This document shows positions 15,964-24,493 of a stretch of 34,076 bases of DNA, piece after piece; position 1 is the stretch's first letter, and each line of letters begins with the position of its first letter. Position numbers and translations under genes: made by a program. The DNA is taken from the NCBI GenBank assembly GCA_018383835.1, contig JAHAWR010000003.1, positions 1 to 34,076 of the forward strand, read 5' to 3'. The DNA comes from Candidatus Jordarchaeia archaeon (GTDB lineage Archaea > Asgardarchaeota > Jordiarchaeia > Jordiarchaeales > Freyrarchaeaceae). A model generated the notes under the pieces. The model worked only from the letters and a program-made list of their open reading frames with translations. It had not been told where the DNA came from and ran no database searches.

Positions 15964-16602
15964 TTGGCGGAAGATGTTCTGAATCTTAGTGATGAAGACG
16001 GGGTTTTTCTTGTGAGGCTTGCGAGGGAAACCATTGAAAACTTTGTCCGGACGGGGAAGATGGGGCACCCTCCAAAAGATGTTTCGCCGAGGCTCAAAGA
16101 GAAGGGGGGAGTCTTCGTTACAATAAACAAGTTAGTCTGCGGGGGTAAGCATCTGCGAGGATGTATAGGTTACCCTCTCCCCTACTTCCCCCTCGCCGAG
16201 GCTACAATGAAATCTGCCGTCGAGGCGACGCGTGACCCCCGCTTCCCACCTCTAAGGGAGGATGAGCTCGACGGCATAGTCGTCGAGGTGACCGTATTAT
16301 CGGTTCCAGAGCTGCTTAAGGTTAAGGATCCAAGGGAATATGTTGAAAAGGTTAAGGTTGGCCGCGATGGCCTCTTGGTTGCGAGAGGGCCCTTCAAGGG
16401 CCTTCTTCTACCTCAGGTTCCAGTCGAGTGGAACTGGGATGCTGAAACCTTCCTCTGTGAGTGCTGCATGAAGGCGGGTTTGCCGCCTGATGCTTGGCTT
16501 GACAGGGACACGGAGGTCTACGTGTTCCGTGGTGTCATATTTGAGGAAGAAGAGCCACGCGGGAAAATAGTTCGAAAAGAGCTCTCAGCCGAGAGGGTGT
16601 AG
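15964..16602 (+). CDS. AMMECR1-domain protein
   Basis: 212 residues. The invariant LRGCIG hexapeptide is at 64-69, followed by the FPLAEATMKSAVEATRDPRFPPL and GLLLPQVPVEWNWDAETFL segments typical of the family. The biochemical role of AMMECR1 is not settled; genes for it often accompany Memo and a radical-SAM enzyme. Here the radical-SAM candidate is 3.3 kb away on the other strand and no Memo gene is seen. TTG at 15964. Three bases separate it from the glycosyltransferase gene. Confidence 0.94.
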   Translation: MAEDVLNLSDEDGVFLVRLARETIENFVRTGKMGHPPKDVSPRLKEKGGVFVTINKLVCGGKHLRGCIGYPLPYFPLAEATMKSAVEATRDPRFPPLREDELDGIVVEVTVLSVPELLKVKDPREYVEKVKVGRDGLLVARGPFKGLLLPQVPVEWNWDAETFLCECCMKAGLPPDAWLDRDTEVYVFRGVIFEEEEPRGKIVRKELSAERV

Positions 16603-16605
16603 CGG

Positions 16606-17802
16606 ATGAGAGTCTACTTTGCCCCTAACGGAATGGCTTTAGGTCACGCTGGCAGGTGTGCCCCTATAGCTAAAAGGTTAATGGAGAAAGGTGCACAAGT
16701 TTTATTTTCCACCTACGGGGACGCCGTCGATCTAGTCTACTCCCTGGGTTTCCCAGTAGTTAAGGTGCCCGAAATAAAACTGGTTGAGGGTGAAGATGGA
16801 ACGATCGAGATGCTACAGACAAGTATAAGGTGGCCGAAGTATGTTGTGGTTTTCTTGAAGCAGCTTATCTGCGAGATAAGGAACATTAAAAGGTTTAAGC
16901 CCGACGTGGTCGTCTCGGACTCGCGTCTCTCCCCCGTCTTCGCCTCTCTCCTGCTCGGAGTCCCTTGCCTCCTCCTTCTTCACCAGATCAAGCTTTTCAT
17001 CCCCCACAAGAAGCCACTAAGCAAGATTAAAATGAAGCTTAAGGCCCTCGGTGAATGGGCTATTCTCTATATTCTGTGGCTTATGTGGAGTAGAAGCACA
17101 TTCGTGATTGTTCCCGACTTTCCGCCGCCCTACACTATAGCTAGGGAGCACGTGGATGTCCCCGTGAAGTTCCTAAGGAAAGTCAAGTTTGTGGGGCAGA
17201 TAATCGACAAGCTTCCCCATGAGCTTCCAAGTAAGGAGGAAGCTAAACGCATGCTGGGCTTTGATGGGCGCCCCCTAATTTACATCGGGGTCTCCGGCAC
17301 TAAGGTTGAGAGGGAAGCAGTTAACAGGATACTTCTGGATGCGGTCTCCAAGTTTCCCGAGAAGTACCAAGTGATAATGAGTATGGGGAACCCGGGGGAG
17401 GTGAGGGAGGTTTTCAGAAAGAACGGGGTGAAGGTGTACAATTGGGTTCCAGACAGGTATCTTGTTCTCAAGGCATGTGACCTAATTGTCTCCCGATCGG
17501 GGCACAACACGATCGCGGAATCCATGTACTATGGTGTACCATCCGTGCTCATCCCGACGCCGGCACACACAGAGCACGAGATGAATGCCCGGTCAGCTGA
17601 AGCGATGGGAGTTGCAAAGGTTATACGTCAGAATGATCTTAACTACGAAACCCTTCTAAAAGCGATAAACGAGGTGCTGGGAGACGGCTCCTACAGGGCT
17701 AGGGCAGAGCTTATTCAGAAAAGGGTGCTTGAAAACGGCTCGGTCGACTTGATAATTCGAGAAATACTTTCGCTTGCAAATTTTGGGAGGAAGTATAAAT
17801 GA
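16606..17802 (+). CDS. GT-B glycosyltransferase, MurG/UDP-sugar type
   Basis: 398 residues. The N-terminal half carries GMALGHAGRCAPIAKRL, the acceptor-side glycine loop of MurG-like enzymes. The C-terminal half carries the donor site SRSGHNTIAESMYYGVPSVLIP (about 297-318). A hydrophobic stretch at ~135-165 (EWAILYILWLMWS) suggests membrane association. Sugar and acceptor cannot be told; N-glycan or glycolipid synthesis is possible. Cotranscribed with AMMECR1 and, through a 4-base ATGA overlap, with nadC. Confidence 0.88.
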   Translation: MRVYFAPNGMALGHAGRCAPIAKRLMEKGAQVLFSTYGDAVDLVYSLGFPVVKVPEIKLVEGEDGTIEMLQTSIRWPKYVVVFLKQLICEIRNIKRFKPDVVVSDSRLSPVFASLLLGVPCLLLLHQIKLFIPHKKPLSKIKMKLKALGEWAILYILWLMWSRSTFVIVPDFPPPYTIAREHVDVPVKFLRKVKFVGQIIDKLPHELPSKEEAKRMLGFDGRPLIYIGVSGTKVEREAVNRILLDAVSKFPEKYQVIMSMGNPGEVREVFRKNGVKVYNWVPDRYLVLKACDLIVSRSGHNTIAESMYYGVPSVLIPTPAHTEHEMNARSAEAMGVAKVIRQNDLNYETLLKAINEVLGDGSYRARAELIQKRVLENGSVDLIIREILSLANFGRKYK

Positions 17803-18665
17803 ACGCCATCAGAGGTTTTTTGGCTGCTTTCCTATTTGAGGATATTGGATTCGGTGACGTTACTAGTGAAGCGATTATCCCCGAAGGAGTCACTGTTGAG
17901 GCTAGGATAGTATGCAAGGAAGAGGGCGTAATAGCGGGGGTTTCCGAAGCACTAGAGCTTTTTAGAATGGTAGGGGTAGAAGCGACGGCACGGGTTCGAG
18001 ACGGAGAAAGAGTCAAGAAAGGAAATGTTGTGATCGAACTGAAAGGGGACGCGAAGGCTATTTTAGGAGTCGAAAGAACCGTTCTCAACTTGATGATGCT
18101 TATGAGCGGCATAGCGACAGAAACTGCAAGACTTATGGAGAAAGCCAGAAGGGTTAACGAGAAGGTTAGGGTGGCCGGCACTAGGAAGACCACCCCGGGT
18201 TTCAGGTACTTCGAGAAGAGGGCAATTGAGCTAGGCGGAGGGGACCCACACAGGTTCCGCCTCGATGACATGATCTTAATAAAGGACAACCACATTAAGA
18301 TAGTTGGAAGCATAGCTGAAGTAGTCAGGCGGGCTAAGGAGAAAGCTAGCTTTTCGAAGAAGGTAGAAGTGGAGGTCTCTACCCCAAATGAAGCATTGGA
18401 GGCGGTTTTTTCGGGTGCAGATATAATAATGCTTGACAACATGAGTGTGGAAAACGTAGAGAAAACCATCCGCGTTTTGGAGGAGCACAGAGTAAGAGAC
18501 AAGGTCATAATAGAGGTTTCAGGAGGGATCAACTCTGAAAACATAGAAGATTACGCTGCGTTAGGCGTTGACGTCATTTCAACAGGATACATCACCCACT
18601 CATCGAAAGCCCTTGATTTAAGCTTAGACATAGTAAAAATTATAAATGTGAAAGCCAATAATTGA
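17799..18665 (+). CDS. nadC: Quinolinate phosphoribosyltransferase (decarboxylating)
   Basis: 288 residues. It converts quinolinate and PRPP to nicotinate mononucleotide in NAD synthesis. Substrate-binding residues are present: R93 (VERTVLN), AGTRKTTPGFR (R129, K130), GGGDPHRFRL (H151, R152) and ILIKDNH (K162), then EVEV, MLDNM and EVSGGI of the barrel. Full length. Start ATG at 17799 overlaps the glycosyltransferase stop (ATGA). NadA and NadB are not in the window. Confidence 0.96.
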   Translation: MNAIRGFLAAFLFEDIGFGDVTSEAIIPEGVTVEARIVCKEEGVIAGVSEALELFRMVGVEATARVRDGERVKKGNVVIELKGDAKAILGVERTVLNLMMLMSGIATETARLMEKARRVNEKVRVAGTRKTTPGFRYFEKRAIELGGGDPHRFRLDDMILIKDNHIKIVGSIAEVVRRAKEKASFSKKVEVEVSTPNEALEAVFSGADIIMLDNMSVENVEKTIRVLEEHRVRDKVIIEVSGGINSENIEDYAALGVDVISTGYITHSSKALDLSLDIVKIINVKANN

Positions 18666-18809
18666 CTCAGAGTGCTAAAACTATTCTTGTAAGGAAAATA
18701 GCTACTTAATACTTGTTACTCTGAGATTGAAATGTAGTCACCAGCCCGTTTATAGAGTAGTTTTCAAGAAAGAAGTAAGTGTCAAATTCAGGCTTGGAGG
18801 TTGTTCCTT

Positions 18810-20072
18810 TTGGAGTTAATGTTTCTTGGAGGTTGCCAAACAGTAGGTGGCTCAGGATTACTCATATCAAATGGAGAAACAAACATCTTGGTAGATTACG
18901 GCGTCTATATGGGGAAAAAGGATGACCCTATACCTGAGCTGCCGCCAGAAGACGTAGACGCGGTTTTCCTGACACACGTCCACTTGGATCATGCAGGAGG
19001 AGCCCCCGCCCTCTACGCTGGCAGCTACCCGGACGGCCCACCCGTCTATGTGACGCCGCCCACCCAAAGCTTGCTTCCACTGCTCATAGACGATATGCTG
19101 AAAATAAAGAAGCTCCCCTTTGGAAAAAAGGAAGAGAACAGAATGCTCAGAAAAGCCCAAATTATGAACTACGGCGACACAGTCAAAATAAATGGAATAA
19201 TAGTTGAAATCGTAAACTCGGGGCATGTGCCGGGCGCCTACTCCACAATAATAAAGGCGGATGGCAAATGCGTGTTTTACACCTCAGACTTTAACACCAG
19301 CCAGACACGCCTCGTTAAAAGCGCTAACTTTAATGGGCTGAAGCCTGACGTTGTGGTAATGGAGAGTACGTACGCGCTGAAGGAGCACCCCGAAAGATCC
19401 CAGACGGAGCGCGAGTTCGTAAATGCAGTGCTCAACGTGGTTGAGGGCGGCGGAGTGGTTCTAATTCCCGCTTTTGCAGTTGCTAGGTCGCAGGAAATAC
19501 TCTGCGTCCTTGAAAAATACAACGTTGAGTGTAGCATAACGCTTGACGGAATGGCGCGCGATGCCAGTCGACTACTTCTCCAACATCCAGATTACCTCAA
19601 GGACTACGAAGCCCTCCTGAGAGCCCTAAGCAAGTGTCGATGGGTGCGCGGCTTCCACGACAGGGTTGAAGCTGCAAGTCGCCCCGGTGTAATAATCTCT
19701 ACGGCTGGAATGCTGAAGGGTGGACCAACAATTCATTACATGAGAATGCTTGCCAAAGACAGTGAGAACGCGATATTTCTTGTAAGCTTCCAAATTCCGG
19801 GAACACCTGGAAGAATGCTCCTCGACACGGGCTACTTCCCTCTCTATGGGAAGCCTGAACGCGTCAATGCACAAATCAAATTCTTCAACTTCTCCTCCCA
19901 TGCCGACAGGAAGATGTTACATTCTCTCGTAGAATCCGTCAGTAAGCGTTCAACCACTTTCTTCACGGTACACGGCGAGAAAGATGCATGCCGCACTTTA
20001 GCGGAGGAAATAGAAGAAAACTATGGCAACCAAGCCATAAATCCCAATGTAGGCGAAACATATACGCTATAA
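18810..20072 (+). CDS. KH-less beta-CASP ribonuclease, aCPSF2-type (second copy)
   Basis: 420 residues from TTG 18810. Same domain order as the nuclease at 5583-6893: THVHLDHAG (H56, H58, D60, H61), GHVPGAYS, YTSD, VVMESTYA, FAVARSQE, STAGMLKGGP, FSSHAD and VHGEK. The two share the N-terminal (E)(L/V)MFLGG. A TTG at 18801 would add three residues, but it abuts the ribosome site GGAGG (18796-18800); TTG 18810 has normal spacing and matches the paralog. Monocistronic. Convergent with S28e. Confidence 0.92.
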   Translation: MELMFLGGCQTVGGSGLLISNGETNILVDYGVYMGKKDDPIPELPPEDVDAVFLTHVHLDHAGGAPALYAGSYPDGPPVYVTPPTQSLLPLLIDDMLKIKKLPFGKKEENRMLRKAQIMNYGDTVKINGIIVEIVNSGHVPGAYSTIIKADGKCVFYTSDFNTSQTRLVKSANFNGLKPDVVVMESTYALKEHPERSQTEREFVNAVLNVVEGGGVVLIPAFAVARSQEILCVLEKYNVECSITLDGMARDASRLLLQHPDYLKDYEALLRALSKCRWVRGFHDRVEAASRPGVIISTAGMLKGGPTIHYMRMLAKDSENAIFLVSFQIPGTPGRMLLDTGYFPLYGKPERVNAQIKFFNFSSHADRKMLHSLVESVSKRSTTFFTVHGEKDACRTLAEEIEENYGNQAINPNVGETYTL

Positions 20073-20117
20073 AAATGGGCCATCGGATATAAAAACCATG
20101 TTGAATCCGCAAATGTT

Positions 20118-20336
20118 CTAACGTGGTTTAATCTTTCTCGCTTCACGCTCAGTTTCTCTAAGAATTACTATATCGCCGATTCTGACTGGCCCCTTCACAT
20201 TACGCGTCAAAATGCGCCCCCGGTCGGGCCCCTCCAGTATTCTCACTCTTACTTGAATTATCTCGCCGTAAATGCCCGTCCGGTCGACTATCGCTATTAC
20301 CTCAGCTGGAGTTGCCGCCTCCTGTTGTGCGCTCAT
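20118..20336 (-). CDS. rps28e: Small-subunit ribosomal protein S28e
   Basis: 72 residues. It contains EVIAIVDRTGIYGEIIQVRVRILEGPDRGRILTRNVKGPVR, the OB-fold core of S28e, and ends in LRETEREARKIKPR, the family's conserved LxExEREARxxR tail. ATG at 20336 has GGAGG at 20345-20349. A GTG at 20357 in the same frame lies upstream of the transcription start predicted by the TATA-like box at 20371-20382, so the longer version is rejected. Confidence 0.96.
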   Translation of the reverse strand: MSAQQEAATPAEVIAIVDRTGIYGEIIQVRVRILEGPDRGRILTRNVKGPVRIGDIVILRETEREARKIKPR

Positions 20337-20370
20337 GTTTGCCGCCTCCTTCTCCACCCATTCAAGGGCA

Positions 20371-20382
20371 TCGTTAAAAACT
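20371..20382 (-). promoter_or_regulatory. TATA box of rps28e
   Basis: AGTTTTTAACGA on the minus strand, predicting transcription from about 20350 and a ~14-base leader that starts at the GGAGG ribosome site. Confidence 0.5.
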
Positions 20383-20499
20383 TTTCTCTCTTTTGAGCCG
20401 GTTTTTCCATTGTTTTGTTAGTGGCAATGGAAGGGGTTAGCGTCCATCAAAACTTGCTTATCCCATTACCGGGACTTTATCCGTCGTAGTAGGTGCTTG

Positions 20500-20518
20500 C
20501 CAAACGTCTTTCGTTTGG
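20500..20518 (-). terminator. Hairpin after the NAD(P)HX repair gene
   Basis: CCAAACG-TCTTT-CGTTTGG, a perfect 7-bp stem, lies 14 bases beyond the stop of the minus-strand gene ending at 20532. Possible terminator or 3'-end protecting hairpin; no long T-run. Confidence 0.35.
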
Positions 20519-20531
20519 GATTTGTGCGTGT

Positions 20532-22043
20532 TTAGTCTTTGGCATCACCCATTGCTTGCGGTATGTAAGTTATCACGTCAGTTGCCGTTATGTGGTATCC
20601 TTTCCGCTGAACCGCCAGGTCTCCTGCTTTACCGTTTATGAATGCTGCTGCTGTCGCTGCTCTGAACGGGTCTTTCCCCCATGAGAGGATAGCAGCGCAA
20701 CACCCGGTGAGTACGTCCCCCGTCCCCCCAACTGTCATTCCGGGGTTTCCCGTAATGTTCACCTTTACCTTTTCACCATTCGATATAATATCCCAGTGTG
20801 CTTTAAGCAATATGGTTGCTCCAAGTCGCCTACTCCATTCCCTAACAATATCAGTTTTTTCCTTTAGTGGCTTGCCGAGGAGGTTTTCCCCTGTTAAGTT
20901 AAGAAATTCACCTTGATGTGGCGTCAAAACCATTATCTCGCTTATGAGAGCCTCTGCCTTCCTCGGGAGAACCTTAAGCGCGTCTGCATCAATAACAGTT
21001 GGAACCTTCTTCTTTCTCGCAAGCTTTAAGGTTTCCGCTACAGCATCTACCGTTTCATTCTCCAGTCCGAGTCCGGGTCCTATCGCCAGCGCTGATGCCC
21101 TGTCCATGAGGTCATCGATCTTATCGACTGCTTCTAAGCAATAAACTTCTCCCGGGAGGGGGGTCACAATGAGGTTCGGGGAGTATGCGCGTATGGCGTC
21201 GGCGACGCTAGATGGCGCAGCTACAACTACTATGTCTACTCCCGTTGTTAAAGCCGCCAGCGCAGTTAGGGCTGGGGCTCCCGAGTAGTTTTTTCCTCCC
21301 CCGATGACCAGCACTCGTCCATGCTCCCCCTTGTGCGCCTCAAACCTACGTTTTATCTTGGCTGCTTCTAGGTCTCCGGGGCCCGCTATGAATTCGGCTT
21401 CTGGGGGGATCCCTATAGGGTAGACTTCAAGCTCGCCGGTGAAGGGGGAATTCGGCAGAGCTGGCTTAGCCGAGTGGAGACACACGGTTAGATCCGCCTT
21501 AACGGCTCTACCTCCTACCTCCCCTGTATCTGGGTTTAATCCCGAGGGTACATCCACGGAGACCTTAAATCCCTTAATCTTGTTGATCAGTTCTATTGCT
21601 GAGGCTAGAGGCTCTCTTACTTCCCCTCTTACTCCCGTTCCGAGAAGCGCGTCCACCACGAGTTCCACGTTGCTGAGTTCTTCTTCAATCCCTTCAAAAT
21701 CTCTCGAGTCACTTATCACCCTCTTTTCAATGGTGAACATCATCTTGACCACATTCCAGTTGCGTCTAGCCTCCTCGGTTCTGATGTCTTTTTCGCCTCC
21801 GACGAGGATCACTGTTACCTTTGCTCCAAAAGATGCGAGGTGTCTTGCGGCGACGAGCCCATCTCCCCCATTATCGCCCAGGCCGCAGAAGACGACGACC
21901 CTTTTTCCATCAACATTCATTCTCTTGAAGATCGCGTCAGCAACGCTTCTTCCGGCGTTCTCCATTAGGAGAAGGCGGGGGACTCCTAGGAACTCGGCGT
22001 TCAAATCTACTATTCGCATTTCCTCACTAGTCATAATTTTCAA
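20532..22043 (-). CDS. nnr: Bifunctional NAD(P)H-hydrate epimerase / ADP-dependent NAD(P)HX dehydratase
   Basis: 503 residues, two fused domains that repair hydrated NAD(P)H. The N-terminal YjeF epimerase domain (about 1-215) has MENAGRSVADAI and GLGDNGGDGLVAARHL (54-69). The C-terminal ribokinase-like dehydratase domain has HKGEHGRVLVIGGGKNYSGAPAL, AIGPGLG, VIDADAL, LTPHQGEF and GTGDVLTG (440-447, catalytic D443). Length is standard. TTG at 22043 with GAGAGGG upstream; ATG at 22034 is an alternative. Thematically linked with nadC in the same window. Confidence 0.96.
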   Translation of the reverse strand: MKIMTSEEMRIVDLNAEFLGVPRLLLMENAGRSVADAIFKRMNVDGKRVVVFCGLGDNGGDGLVAARHLASFGAKVTVILVGGEKDIRTEEARRNWNVVKMMFTIEKRVISDSRDFEGIEEELSNVELVVDALLGTGVRGEVREPLASAIELINKIKGFKVSVDVPSGLNPDTGEVGGRAVKADLTVCLHSAKPALPNSPFTGELEVYPIGIPPEAEFIAGPGDLEAAKIKRRFEAHKGEHGRVLVIGGGKNYSGAPALTALAALTTGVDIVVVAAPSSVADAIRAYSPNLIVTPLPGEVYCLEAVDKIDDLMDRASALAIGPGLGLENETVDAVAETLKLARKKKVPTVIDADALKVLPRKAEALISEIMVLTPHQGEFLNLTGENLLGKPLKEKTDIVREWSRRLGATILLKAHWDIISNGEKVKVNITGNPGMTVGGTGDVLTGCCAAILSWGKDPFRAATAAAFINGKAGDLAVQRKGYHITATDVITYIPQAMGDAKD

Positions 22044-22132
22044 CGTGCAACCCTCTCAGTTAGCTATTAAAGGGCATTTTTACATGTTAGTAAAATGTCT
22101 TAGCTTTTAAATTGGTTTAGGGTGTCTGTCTG

Positions 22133-22753
22133 TTGAACGTTAAGCTTCTTCCTCGCGTCACCATCAGAATGCTGAGGGCTACGCTCAAGCCTGGGCACTT
22201 TGAATGTCAGAAATGTGGCGCCTGCTGTTCAAAGTATACTGTCTGCGTAACGGACTCCGACATTAAGAGGATCATTAATTTTTATGGCTTCTCGCCTCAC
22301 AGCTTCTTGACGGGGGTGCAGGTTCCTGACAGTGTAGTTCACACCTACGCGGGTATTCCAAGGTTTATAGGGGATCGTGGACGGGAATTAGTCTTAGCCC
22401 TAAAAGAGAAGAATGGACGGTGCATATTTAATGAAGGTGAGTGCAAAGTTTACCCTGCTAGACCTTTAAACTGCAGGGCTTTCCCCTTCCTCTGGCTTGG
22501 AGGGCGCAAGTTCAAGCTTAACCCAGACGCCCCCTTCATGTGTGACGGGCTTGGCAGGGGTGGGAAATTCGACTTTGAATGGCTTCTTGAGGAGATGTTG
22601 CTCTTGGAGAAAGAGTGGGAGGCATACAGGCTTATGGTTGAAAAGTGGAATAATCTGGTGAGATCAGGTGCTGCTACTCCAAGCACACGAACTTTCATAA
22701 GTTATGTTCTGGGGGTAAAAGTTGGGGTACAGGAGTCTCTACGTGACAGCTAA
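22133..22753 (+). CDS. YkgJ-family cysteine cluster protein
   Basis: 206 residues. ECQKCGACCSKY (C25, C28, C31, C32) and ECKVYPARPLNCRAFPF form the conserved CxxCxxCC plus Y(P)xRPxxCRxFPF pattern of the YkgJ/UPF0153 family, thought to bind zinc or an Fe-S cluster. No enzymatic role is established. TTG at 22133; the TATA-like GCTTTTAAAT (22103-22112) predicts transcription at about 22134, so the mRNA may be leaderless. The 3' end overlaps the start of the agmatinase-like gene by 32 bases. Confidence 0.85.
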   Translation: MNVKLLPRVTIRMLRATLKPGHFECQKCGACCSKYTVCVTDSDIKRIINFYGFSPHSFLTGVQVPDSVVHTYAGIPRFIGDRGRELVLALKEKNGRCIFNEGECKVYPARPLNCRAFPFLWLGGRKFKLNPDAPFMCDGLGRGGKFDFEWLLEEMLLLEKEWEAYRLMVEKWNNLVRSGAATPSTRTFISYVLGVKVGVQESLRDS

Positions 22754-23582
22754 GGAGAGCTTCTTAGGCTGCTCTAAATCATACGGCGAGGCGTTAGTCG
22801 TTATAATAGGAGTTCCCTTCGATGCTACCAGCACCTATAAGCCTGGCGCTAGGTTCGCCCCGTCATCCTTAAGGGAGGCTTCCTGGAACATGGAAAGTTT
22901 CAGCATCAAACGCATGCTTGACGCTTGCTCTCTGCGTTTCTGCGACATAGGCGACTTGGATGTGGTTCCGGGAGACGTAAACCAAACCCTCCAGCGTCTA
23001 AAGTTAGTTGTTTCCGAGGTAACTAATGACGGCAAAAAGCCCCTCATACTGGGGGGAGAGCACACTTTGACGCTGAGTGCGGTTGAGTGCCTCCGTGACA
23101 TTGGAGTAATACAGTTTGATGCCCACATGGATTTGAGGGACGATTATGCGTGCCAGAGGATCTGTCATGCAACTGTCGCTAGAAGAATATGTGAAGCCGG
23201 CATTCCCCTTATTCAAGTAGGGGTTAGGGCTTGTTCAAGGGATGAATACGACTACACCAAGGAGAGCGGCGTCGCCCTGGTACCGGCACATGAAGTTCAC
23301 CGCTCCCTTAGCGATGCTGCAAGCCGCATAAGAGATTTCCAAGAGGAGCATGGAAGAATCTATGTGAGTGTCGACTTAGACGTCCTAGACCCTGCATTTG
23401 CACCCGAAGTTGGGAACCCAGAGCCGGGCGGATTAACCACAGTGGAGCTCCTCAGCTTAATAGAAGAATGTCGTAACGTAGCCGGAGGAGACGTCGTAGA
23501 ATTAGTTCCCTCAGGAGGATTCACGGCTTTTACTGCAGCCAGAATAGCTATCGAACTCATGTTTCAAATGCAACTAGATTAA
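22722..23582 (+). CDS. speB: Agmatinase/ureohydrolase-family enzyme
   Basis: 286 residues of the arginase superfamily. Binuclear manganese ligands are present: GGEHT, FDAHMDLRDDY and SVDLDVLDP, with GNPEPGG next to the active site. Archaeal enzymes of this type usually hydrolyse agmatine to putrescine; other guanidino substrates are possible. The end of the usual DVVEV.P..D motif reads DVVELVPSGGF, without the Asp, so substrate preference may differ. TTG at 22722 after GGGGGT, inside the end of the YkgJ gene. Its stop shares a TTAA with the convergent activase gene. Confidence 0.88.
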   Translation: MGYRSLYVTAKESFLGCSKSYGEALVVIIGVPFDATSTYKPGARFAPSSLREASWNMESFSIKRMLDACSLRFCDIGDLDVVPGDVNQTLQRLKLVVSEVTNDGKKPLILGGEHTLTLSAVECLRDIGVIQFDAHMDLRDDYACQRICHATVARRICEAGIPLIQVGVRACSRDEYDYTKESGVALVPAHEVHRSLSDAASRIRDFQEEHGRIYVSVDLDVLDPAFAPEVGNPEPGGLTTVELLSLIEECRNVAGGDVVELVPSGGFTAFTAARIAIELMFQMQLD

Positions 23583-24382
23583 ATCAAATTTTCCCTCCCT
23601 TCCCGCCTCCTTAGGTCTTCGAGCCCCACCATGAAACCCACGTCTTTCTTTCTAATGTAAACTCTGGGTAATCCGACAGCCTCGCCGGCCCTTACCATTT
23701 CCTCAAGCGTGGGCCCCCTCATCTTTTTCATTTCTTCCTTCCACGCCAAGTTTGGCTCAAATTCCTGCAGGGTGTAGCTTGCCTCCCCCCTCAAAGCCTT
23801 GTCTACGTATCCTAGCTCCGTAAGTGTTTCGCCAATGTCCCTCATGTGCTCCTCTCGGTCGTTAATTGTGGGGATAATTGTTGTTCTGACGTCCACGTAG
23901 ACGTTACTCGAGAAAAGCGCTCTCAGGGTTTCCTCTAGCCTACTTATTGCCTCTACTCCTCTATCGACGCCTATAATTCTGCTGTAGAGGTCAGTGTCGT
24001 TAAACGCTGCTTTAACGTCTATTGAAACTAGGTTGACGTTCTCTAAAAGGTTCCTTACAACGTCCGGGAAGTAGCCGTTTGTGTCAAATCCGAAGAGTAG
24101 CCCATGCTTTCTGCAAAACTCGGAAAGCTCGAGCATAAATTCGGGGTAAAGTGTGGGCTCACCCCCAGAGACCTTCACTGCGTCCACGGTTCCCAACGCC
24201 GCTTTGATCCTCGAAAGAAACTCGTCAAGCTCCTTTTCATGCTCGGACTTGACCTCAAGTATGGAGCTATTCTGGCACATTGGGCACCTAAAAGGGCACC
24301 CCGGAACAAAAACAACCAAAGCCGGGCTGCCTAGGTAATCCATGAAGCTCAGCTCAACGACTCCTGCAACCAAAACTTTCAT
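23579..24382 (-). CDS. NrdG/PflA-like radical-SAM activating enzyme
   Basis: 267 residues. FVPGCPFRCPMCQNS holds the CX3CX2C cluster site (C29, C33, C36); KVSGGEPTLYPEF and GFDTNGY follow. The family activates glycyl-radical enzymes, most often anaerobic ribonucleotide reductase. No glycyl-radical partner lies in the window, so the target is unknown. ATG at 24382. Convergent with the agmatinase-like gene; both stops lie in TTAA at 23579-23582. Confidence 0.88.
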   Translation of the reverse strand: MKVLVAGVVELSFMDYLGSPALVVFVPGCPFRCPMCQNSSILEVKSEHEKELDEFLSRIKAALGTVDAVKVSGGEPTLYPEFMLELSEFCRKHGLLFGFDTNGYFPDVVRNLLENVNLVSIDVKAAFNDTDLYSRIIGVDRGVEAISRLEETLRALFSSNVYVDVRTTIIPTINDREEHMRDIGETLTELGYVDKALRGEASYTLQEFEPNLAWKEEMKKMRGPTLEEMVRAGEAVGLPRVYIRKKDVGFMVGLEDLRRREGRENLI

Positions 24383-24428
24383 TTAAAACACCGAAGCAGC
24401 TCTTTAGGGGTAACCTTTCTGGAGGACA

Positions 24429-24438
24429 CTTTTAAATA
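24429..24438 (+). promoter_or_regulatory. TATA box of the AbrB-ACT gene
   Basis: CTTTTAAATA predicts transcription from about 24460 and a ~34-base leader with GGGAGGA before the TTG at 24494; it probably also serves ndk. Confidence 0.5.
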
Positions 24439-24493
24439 CTCGTGTATCCTTCATTAAGTATACGATGTTTTAAAGGTAGAGGGAGGACTCTTT

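Noticed and set aside
17711..18544. 277-codon open frame on the minus strand
   Set aside because: It lies antisense to nadC, is Ser/Thr/Leu-rich with no recognisable motif, and arises from the codon pattern of nadC. NadC on the plus strand has all its active-site residues.
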